Origin: Candidatus Komeilibacteria bacterium CG11_big_fil_rev_8_21_14_0_20_36_20 | GTDB taxonomy: Bacteria > Patescibacteriota > Patescibacteriia > UBA1558 > GWA2-36-10 | Assembly (NCBI GenBank): GCA_002787405.1 | Contig: PCWQ01000006.1 | Coordinates: 1 to 52,139, forward strand | Length of the DNA stretch: 52,139 nt | Reading direction: 5' to 3' | Shown here: positions 9,995-16,620 of the stretch, in pieces | How positions within the stretch are numbered: the first letter of the stretch is position 1 | How the letters are laid out: each line of letters opens with the position of its first letter | The notes under the pieces: model-generated | Told to the model about the DNA's origin: nothing | What the model saw: only the letters and a program-made list of their open reading frames with translations | Database searches by the model: none | Program-made: the position numbers and the translations under genes

Positions 9995-10273
9995 ATGAAT
10001 AAGAAAACTAAAAAAACATTAATTATTATTAGCTTTATTATAGTAATTTTAGTTGTCGCTTGGTGGGTAGGATATTTTTATAAAAGTAGTAACACCCAGT
10101 ATGGTTTATGCCATAAAGCTGATAACACAGGTTGGGCTCCAGCTTTTGGTCATATTGGATGTGATGGGGAGAAATTAAGTAATAATTCTCCATTAATTGA
10201 AGATGGGTATGCTTGTTATTGTCATACGCCAGATACATGTTGGAATGGTGAAAAATGTGTTGAGTTAGAATAG
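9995..10273 (+). CDS. Small membrane-anchored cysteine-rich protein
   Basis: MNKKTKKTLIIISFIIVILVVAWWVGYFY...GLCHK..GCDG..CYCHTPDTCWNGEKCVELE. Confidence 0.55.
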   Translation: MNKKTKKTLIIISFIIVILVVAWWVGYFYKSSNTQYGLCHKADNTGWAPAFGHIGCDGEKLSNNSPLIEDGYACYCHTPDTCWNGEKCVELE

Positions 10274-10323
10274 TCAAAATCTTATAATATTACCTTTAAA
10301 TTTATTAAGTAAGATTATATTAA

Positions 10324-10341
10324 TTTAAATCAAAATTATGA
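10324..10341 (+). repeat. 18-bp direct repeat copy 2
   Basis: TTTAAATCAAAATTATGA, identical to 9533-9550. Confidence 0.8.
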
Positions 10342-11015
10342 GTATCCAAAATCTAGTTTTACTGATAGCTGGAGTCATTAATCTGATTATGAGTTTTATT
10401 GTGTTTAATCGAGGCGTAAAGAATAATAAAATAAATCGGTATTTTAGTTTACTTACTTTTTTCACTTTTTTGTGGGGTGTGGGGTTGATTTTATTCAACT
10501 ACGGAATTAGCATAGAATTATCAAGATTTTTTGCCAGTTTTATTTATCCAGTGGCTTTGATGATTCTAGTCAGCGTATTTTATTTGACCGTTTATTTCCC
10601 ATATAAATCATTTGAAGTCTCTACATTATATAAAATTTTAGTTATTATTTTTTCTTTATTTTTTACTATATTTTGTTTATGGGGATATAAGATTTTTGTG
10701 CCAGAGGCTGCAATATTACCAGTAGTCAGCGTGGTCTATGAACCTTGGAGCTATTTATTATACACGATTATTCTCATAACTTTAATGTTGGCATCAATTA
10801 TAATTTTGTTTTCAAAATTTTTCAAAGCGGAGAAACCATTTAAATTGTCGTTAAAATTAACTTTAATAGCTATTATTATGGGGTCAGTGGCTGGTAGTTA
10901 TTTTAATTTATTTTTGATGTATTTTAATCATAATAATTATAATCATTTAGGCCCCTTATTCACTCTTTTGATGAATGGCTCTGTTTTTTATCTTATATTT
11001 TTATCTAAAAAATAA
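10338..11015 (+). CDS. Stand-alone 7TM sensor domain (HisKA_7TM N-terminal-like)
   Basis: MSIQNLVLLIAGVINLIMSF...GPLFTLLMNGSVFYLIFLSKK*; aligns with the N-terminus of the 16617 kinase. Confidence 0.6.
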   Translation: MSIQNLVLLIAGVINLIMSFIVFNRGVKNNKINRYFSLLTFFTFLWGVGLILFNYGISIELSRFFASFIYPVALMILVSVFYLTVYFPYKSFEVSTLYKILVIIFSLFFTIFCLWGYKIFVPEAAILPVVSVVYEPWSYLLYTIILITLMLASIIILFSKFFKAEKPFKLSLKLTLIAIIMGSVAGSYFNLFLMYFNHNNYNHLGPLFTLLMNGSVFYLIFLSKK

Positions 11016-11027
11016 ATGATTCATTTT

Positions 11028-11708
11028 ATGGCCATCCAGAATTTTATTTTATTAATAACTGGCATTTTGAATTTTTCAATGAGTGTTTTCATTATTTCCC
11101 GCGGCTGGAAGAATAAAATCAATTTATATTTCAGCTTATTGACTTTTTTCACTTTTTTGTGGAGTTTGACACTATTTATATCCAGAATAATACCTAGCGA
11201 TCTACTAGCTGTATTTTTCTATCGCAGCACTTATATGTCAGCAGTTGGTATTGCTGTGTTTTTATTATATTTTTCTTTATATTTTCCATATAAGATAAAA
11301 GATGTTAGTTTTTTAATTAAATTTTCGATTTGGTTACCAACCATCATTATTGTTATTTTAATATATACTCAATGGCACATTATAGATTTTAATAGAAGTA
11401 TTGATTTATTGGAATGGAATGTTAGTTATTATGTTCCTTTTCATATAGTCTATGGTTTATATTTTTTTGTGGCTGTTATCTCTGCTTTTTTGCATTTAGT
11501 TTACAAATATCGTCGTTCAGAAAATATTTTTAAAAAACAAATAAAGGTTTTTCTAAGCATGATTGCTATTAGTTTTGTCTGCGGCTCTTATTTTAATTTA
11601 ATTCTGTGTTACTTTGGCAGTTGGCATTATATTTGGCTGGGTCCCTTATTCACTCTTTTGATGAACGGTTCAGTGTTTTATTTAATTTTTTTGTCTAAAG
11701 ACAGATAA
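11028..11708 (+). CDS. Stand-alone 7TM sensor domain, tandem paralog of 10338-11015
   Basis: MAIQNFILLITGILNFSMS...GPLFTLLMNGSVFYLIFLSKDR*; ATG 11028 matches the paralog start. Confidence 0.6.
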   Translation: MAIQNFILLITGILNFSMSVFIISRGWKNKINLYFSLLTFFTFLWSLTLFISRIIPSDLLAVFFYRSTYMSAVGIAVFLLYFSLYFPYKIKDVSFLIKFSIWLPTIIIVILIYTQWHIIDFNRSIDLLEWNVSYYVPFHIVYGLYFFVAVISAFLHLVYKYRRSENIFKKQIKVFLSMIAISFVCGSYFNLILCYFGSWHYIWLGPLFTLLMNGSVFYLIFLSKDR

Positions 11709-11712
11709 GCCC

Positions 11713-12708
11713 TTGATAACTATGGCTAAGAAAAAGAAGAAAATTTTTTTATTATTGGCTGGCGGCACTTGTCTGACTGACAAAGAGGGCCGGATTTTTA
11801 GCGTGCAATCAGCGCAAGATATTGGCCACTGGCTAAAACAAATGCCGGAATTGGAAATCTTGAGCAATCTGCAGCCGCTGTTTATTAGCGGTGAAGATGA
11901 ATTGGTCACGGCCGCGGTCTGGGAAAAAATGGTGCAGGCCATTACTGACAATTTTATGGAAGCCGACGGATTTGTAATAGTCAGTAAAATAGATAATTTA
12001 CTTTATACGGGCGCGGCTTTGAGTTTTCTCTTGCAGAATTTTCAGAAAACCGTTATTCTAACCAGTTCCCAGATTAGCGGCACCAGTTTTGTGGATAAGA
12101 AAGCGGTGATTGAAGAGTTGAGAAATAAGCAAGGTGGCTTGGGTTTAAGGGCTAATATTATCAATGCTTTGCAAATTGCCGATCGTCCTTTGCCTAGTCC
12201 GGCTATTATGTTTGGCCAGCGCCTGATTTCCGCCATCAAGGCCCTGCCGGATCAGCAAAATCAGTTAAATTTATTGGCCAGCGCCGACGGCAATTATTGG
12301 GGCAAAGTAGATTTTGGCGTTAATCTTAAATCCGGTCTTTATTTTTCTCCACATCAGCCCGATATTTATAAAAAAATAAAAGCCGATATTTTTATTCTAG
12401 AAGACTGGCCGGGTACGCCGTGGATGCTTACTAAAGATAATTTAGTTAAATATCATGGCTTATTTATCAAAGCCAGTCCTTATCAGCCGTTGGAAAAAAC
12501 CAAACAGGGACAGATCGCTAAGTGGAAATTACCAACAGTTATTTATAACCGTCAGTCAGTCCGACCCATCAAGGGAGCAGTAGCGATTTCCGGTTGTACT
12601 CCTTATGTCGCTCTAACCAAAACCATGTGGGCTTTAGCCAATGCCGGCGAACTGGCTGATTTTACTAGCATTATGCAAAGAAATTTGATTGGAGAATTTA
12701 ATAACTAA
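11713..12708 (+). CDS. Asparaginase/GatD-like fold protein with altered catalytic motif
   Basis: LLLAGGTCLTD; ADGFVIVSKIDNLLYTGAALSFLLQNFQKTVILTSSQ parallels asparaginase DGFVVTHGTDTM..ALSF. Confidence 0.6.
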   Translation: MITMAKKKKKIFLLLAGGTCLTDKEGRIFSVQSAQDIGHWLKQMPELEILSNLQPLFISGEDELVTAAVWEKMVQAITDNFMEADGFVIVSKIDNLLYTGAALSFLLQNFQKTVILTSSQISGTSFVDKKAVIEELRNKQGGLGLRANIINALQIADRPLPSPAIMFGQRLISAIKALPDQQNQLNLLASADGNYWGKVDFGVNLKSGLYFSPHQPDIYKKIKADIFILEDWPGTPWMLTKDNLVKYHGLFIKASPYQPLEKTKQGQIAKWKLPTVIYNRQSVRPIKGAVAISGCTPYVALTKTMWALANAGELADFTSIMQRNLIGEFNN

Positions 12709-12721
12709 AATTTTAATATAT

Positions 12722-13288
12722 ATGAAAGTTTATTTCTATAGTAACAACCCGGCCGAAGCCAAAGAAAATAAAGAAATCATTCGTTATCTTAAAAGAGCGG
12801 GAGTAACCGTGGGCAGTAATTTGTCCGGTCAAACTGAAATGAAGAATAAATTGGATGCCTTGATTGTTCAGGGTAAGAAATTGGATGCCAAAGCCAGCTA
12901 TCTTATGGCTTTAACTTTATCGCAGGGCAAAGACGTTCTTTGTCTTTTACCTAAAGGCGTTAAAGCTGATGAAGCTTTGAGTGGTTTGCAAAGTGACGAT
13001 AATTTTGGTCAGAAGCTACATCTTAAATTTTATCAGCCAGATGGTTTGTTAGATCAGGTGATTAGTTTTATCAAAAGTCTGGATCAGGACAGTTTGCGTG
13101 ATCTGGCCAATATTAAATATACTCTGCGTCTTTCCAGCAAAATTTCTGATTATTTGAACTGGAAAGCTAAGATAAAAAAAATGCGAAAAGCCGACTGGCT
13201 ACGCCAGCAGATTAATCAAATTATGGATAATGATACTCAATATAAAAAGTTTTTGGAGGATAAATTTGATATTGTTGAAGATAAATAG
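12722..13288 (+). CDS. Hypothetical protein
   Basis: ORF with ATG at 12722 (MKVYFYSNNPAEAKENKEIIRYLKRAG...). Confidence 0.6.
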   Translation: MKVYFYSNNPAEAKENKEIIRYLKRAGVTVGSNLSGQTEMKNKLDALIVQGKKLDAKASYLMALTLSQGKDVLCLLPKGVKADEALSGLQSDDNFGQKLHLKFYQPDGLLDQVISFIKSLDQDSLRDLANIKYTLRLSSKISDYLNWKAKIKKMRKADWLRQQINQIMDNDTQYKKFLEDKFDIVEDK

Positions 13289-13347
13289 AATAAATTAAAA
13301 TAGAGGAGGGGTTAGTTAAAATAATTAACCTAAAGGAGAGCAAACTT

Positions 13348-14148
13348 ATGACCACTAATGAATGGAGGAAAAAATTTCAGGATTTGCCGTCAGTCCAGAG
13401 AAAAGCGCAACCTTTTAGTATTCGAGCCAAATCGGATAATAATACTTTAGCCATTTTAATCCATGGTTTTACCAGTTCTTCTTATGAAATGAGTTCTCTG
13501 GCGGATTTTTTAGCCGAGCAGGGCATTGATGTGGAGACCGTTTTAGTGGCCGGACACGGGAGGACTCTTGATGATTTAGCCAGCTCCACTGTGGAAGATT
13601 GGCTCTCTTCCCTTAATGATGTTATTGAGCGTAACCAGAATTATAAATATATTTTTATTGTTGGTTATTCCTTTGGCGCTAATTTGGCTATTCATACAGC
13701 CATTGATAATCCTAAAATAACAGGTGTGGTTTCTTTGGGTCTACCGGTTTTTTTAAAGAATAATCTTTTGATACGTTTGGTTTGTCCTTTTTTTAGATTG
13801 TTTAATTTGACTTATCGCAAACACTGGGTTAGTCGGGAAAAAGCTGAAATTTTAGCCGAGCAGGGTTGTCATTCTAATATTCCGATTAAAGGTTTCCTTC
13901 AATTTAATAGATTGCTGGAGCAATATACTAAAAAGAACGTTAATAGATTTAATAAACCCATTTTAATCATTCATTCCCGCGGTGACGTTATTTCTCATGT
14001 GCGCAGTTCAGAGTGGCTGTTTAGGAATATCAAATCTCAAGACAAACATTTTTTTATTTTGGATAAATACCAGCATAGCTTGATTGACAACACCCGTCGG
14101 GATTTTGTTTATGCCAAAACAGCCAGTTTTATTTTAGAGCATAGGTAA
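13348..14148 (+). CDS. Alpha/beta hydrolase (carboxylesterase-like)
   Basis: LIHGFTSS; nucleophile elbow GYSFG; SRGDVISH; HSLI; SD AAAGGAGA. Confidence 0.85.
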   Translation: MTTNEWRKKFQDLPSVQRKAQPFSIRAKSDNNTLAILIHGFTSSSYEMSSLADFLAEQGIDVETVLVAGHGRTLDDLASSTVEDWLSSLNDVIERNQNYKYIFIVGYSFGANLAIHTAIDNPKITGVVSLGLPVFLKNNLLIRLVCPFFRLFNLTYRKHWVSREKAEILAEQGCHSNIPIKGFLQFNRLLEQYTKKNVNRFNKPILIIHSRGDVISHVRSSEWLFRNIKSQDKHFFILDKYQHSLIDNTRRDFVYAKTASFILEHR

Positions 14149-14195
14149 ATAATTGATTATAAAGGGAGTTAATAATAGTCCATTTTTACAGAGCA

Positions 14196-14224
14196 TTGAC
14201 AGGCCCTCTTTTTTTATTTATACT
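14196..14224 (+). promoter_or_regulatory. Sigma70-like promoter upstream of RHS pseudogene
   Basis: TTGACA - N17 - TATACT. Confidence 0.5.
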
Positions 14225-14284
14225 AAAAATATAAATGACGACGGCTATAAAAAGAAAGACGGCTTAATAAATTAATATAATTCT

Positions 14285-15435
14285 ATGAAGAAAAGTGCAA
14301 CTATAATTTCTCTTATTTTAACGCTATTTTTTCCTCTAGCCACTCTTGCTTCTCCTTCTATTTCCATTCTAGAGCCATTAAGTCCCCAATCAACCAAGTA
14401 TGTGGATAAATATTTTTAAATTGATGAGCAAGGTAACACTAAAGTGTATATTTATCTGGGAGATCAGATTATTGCAACAGTCAATACTCCCAAACCAGAT
14501 TCCTCTTCTTTAACCCCTAATAATCAAGAAACTATTAATTATATTCTTCCAGATCACTTAAGTTCTACCAGTATTATTACTGATGAATAAGGAGAAATAG
14601 TGGAAATAAATGATTATAAACCATACGGAAATCCTAATTATAGTCAAACAATCATAGATAATACATACAAATTCACTGGACAGGAGTATGACGAAGAAAA
14701 CGCACTTCAGTACTATGGAAACCATGGCAGGTATCCGAAATCTTAGACACGCTTTCTATGATATAATAAAGATTTACATAGCACATTAGTCAACCCTCAA
14801 AAATTGAATAGTTATAGTTATGTTATAAATAATCCAGTTAAATATGTTGACACGGATGGTGCAACTGAATGGTGGGCTTTATTTTTGCCAGGAACTTACT
14901 CTCAATTAAGTTTTTGGGGTGGAGTTAGTAGTGCACTAAACGCAACAGGAAATAATATTGCATCAAGTTTTTTGAGTCACTCAATTTCAGTGGAGCCAGG
15001 CAACATGATAATAAATAAAAGAAACGATAAAACGGAGTAATCGATGCAATAAAAAATTCGTCTGATTATAAAAGTTATATTGGAAATGTAATAGATAAAT
15101 TTGAGTCATTCAGGAACACATCATTTGATATAATTAGGGATAACACAGTGGACAATGTTTCATCCATAGAGTTTAGCTCAGGTGATTTAGCAAAGGCTTT
15201 CCATGGTACTTACAATACTCATATTAGTGGGCAGAAGAACGATAGTGGATCGTGGGATGTTGAAGTTAATGTTATTGATTATTATGATTTTAAATGGGGG
15301 ACAACATATCAAGATGAATATCAAAATAATCTATCAATATTAAATTTAGGGGCTAAATCAGTTACAGTAAGTCAATCACAAGGAGTGGTATCTAATTATT
15401 TTATTGATGTATCTTTTTCTGATACTATTAAATAG
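14285..15435 (+). pseudogene. RHS-family polymorphic-toxin pseudogene (signal peptide, RHS core, variable C-terminal domain)
   Basis: One frame to 15037 with in-frame TAA 14417, TAA 14588, TAG 14744, TGA 14759; FTGQEYDEENALQYYG and NKDLHSTLVNPQKLNSYSYVINNPVKYVDTDG; frame change near 15040, C-terminal domain to 15435. Confidence 0.75.
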
Positions 15436-15753
15436 ATTATTTATAGGACAAAAAATAAATTTTTATTGGTTAGTGGAATAATATGTAGACAAGATACCCC
15501 AGTATATTAAAATTAATCTAGATACAGGAAACGTTAAGTTATTTGTAGATATTGATGATGTACTTAACATCGATAAAGAAATATTTAATTCTTTAGGTTG
15601 CAAAGTATGTAATTTTCTTTAGTACTAGTTTCGATGATATTAAAGGATATTATTCTGATACAGAAAAATGGGAAGATGATTATCGTTAATTACAGAAATA
15701 ATTATCCACCTTCTTTAATATAGGCGTAAGCCCCTGCGGATTACTTCTTATAG

Positions 15754-15805
15754 ACACCATATTATATTTCTCACTTTTATGGTGATTTTATCAAAAATAT
15801 GGTGT
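15754..15805 (+). terminator. Nested hairpin, terminator-like
   Basis: ACACCATATT ... AATATGGTGT followed by TTTTTA, with inner TCAC/GTGA hairpin. Confidence 0.45.
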
Positions 15806-15876
15806 TTTTAGTCAGGTTATGATAAAATAGAAGTGTATTTTGGTTTAAAGATAAGGATTAAAAGTTATATTTTTAT

Positions 15877-16620
15877 ATGATTAGTGAAGACGATATAAAA
15901 TTTTGGGGGCCCAAATATGGATCTATATATCCATATTTGGAGACGTCTACTCCATATAATAATTTAATTGACGATATTTTTTCATTCCTAGACTTTAATA
16001 AAGAGGATGTTATTTTAGATTGTGGTGCTGGTTCAGGTTTAATTATCAAGAGAATTTTAGAGGAGTTTGATTTTATCAAGCATATAGATGCTTTAGATGT
16101 GAGTAAAGTCATGTTAAGTCATTTAAAAAACAAATTAAAGTTTTTTGATAATAAAATAACCAGTAAAGTAAATTTAGTGCAACATGATTTGTCTTATCCA
16201 CTACCTTTTAAAGATAATGTATATGATAAGATTATTTCTAATTTAGTTTTAACTTATATAATCTCATATGAAGGAAAGTTTGGCGAAGATGTTCTTGCAG
16301 GTGTTTTATCAGAGATGTATAGAGTATTAAAGAAAAATGGCGTTATAGTATGGACGACGCCTATAAATAATGTAAAATTTGTAAAAGTTTTTTTAGCTTC
16401 TTGGAGGAATATATTAAATTTAAAATATTATAAGAGGTTATATTATGGGCCATTAATTTTAGGTCACGCATTGACTATTCAAAAGAAAGGTAAAGAAGGT
16501 GTTTATCATTTTTATAATAAAGATCGAATTGAAAATATTTTATTGAGATGTGGGTTTACCGATATTCAATTTAAAAGATCTTTTGCGAAACAAGCTTGGG
16601 TTATAAATTGTAAAAAATGA
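15877..16620 (+). CDS. Class I SAM-dependent methyltransferase
   Basis: VILDCGAGSGLIIKRILEEF; LPFKDNVYDKIISNLVLTYI. Confidence 0.85.
   Translation: MISEDDIKFWGPKYGSIYPYLETSTPYNNLIDDIFSFLDFNKEDVILDCGAGSGLIIKRILEEFDFIKHIDALDVSKVMLSHLKNKLKFFDNKITSKVNLVQHDLSYPLPFKDNVYDKIISNLVLTYIISYEGKFGEDVLAGVLSEMYRVLKKNGVIVWTTPINNVKFVKVFLASWRNILNLKYYKRLYYGPLILGHALTIQKKGKEGVYHFYNKDRIENILLRCGFTDIQFKRSFAKQAWVINCKK

Noticed and set aside
14285-15037. Alternative genetic code explaining the in-frame stops
   Set aside because: All three stop types occur within the gene, while TAA, TAG and TGA all end intact genes elsewhere (TGA ends eno and the 15877 methyltransferase).
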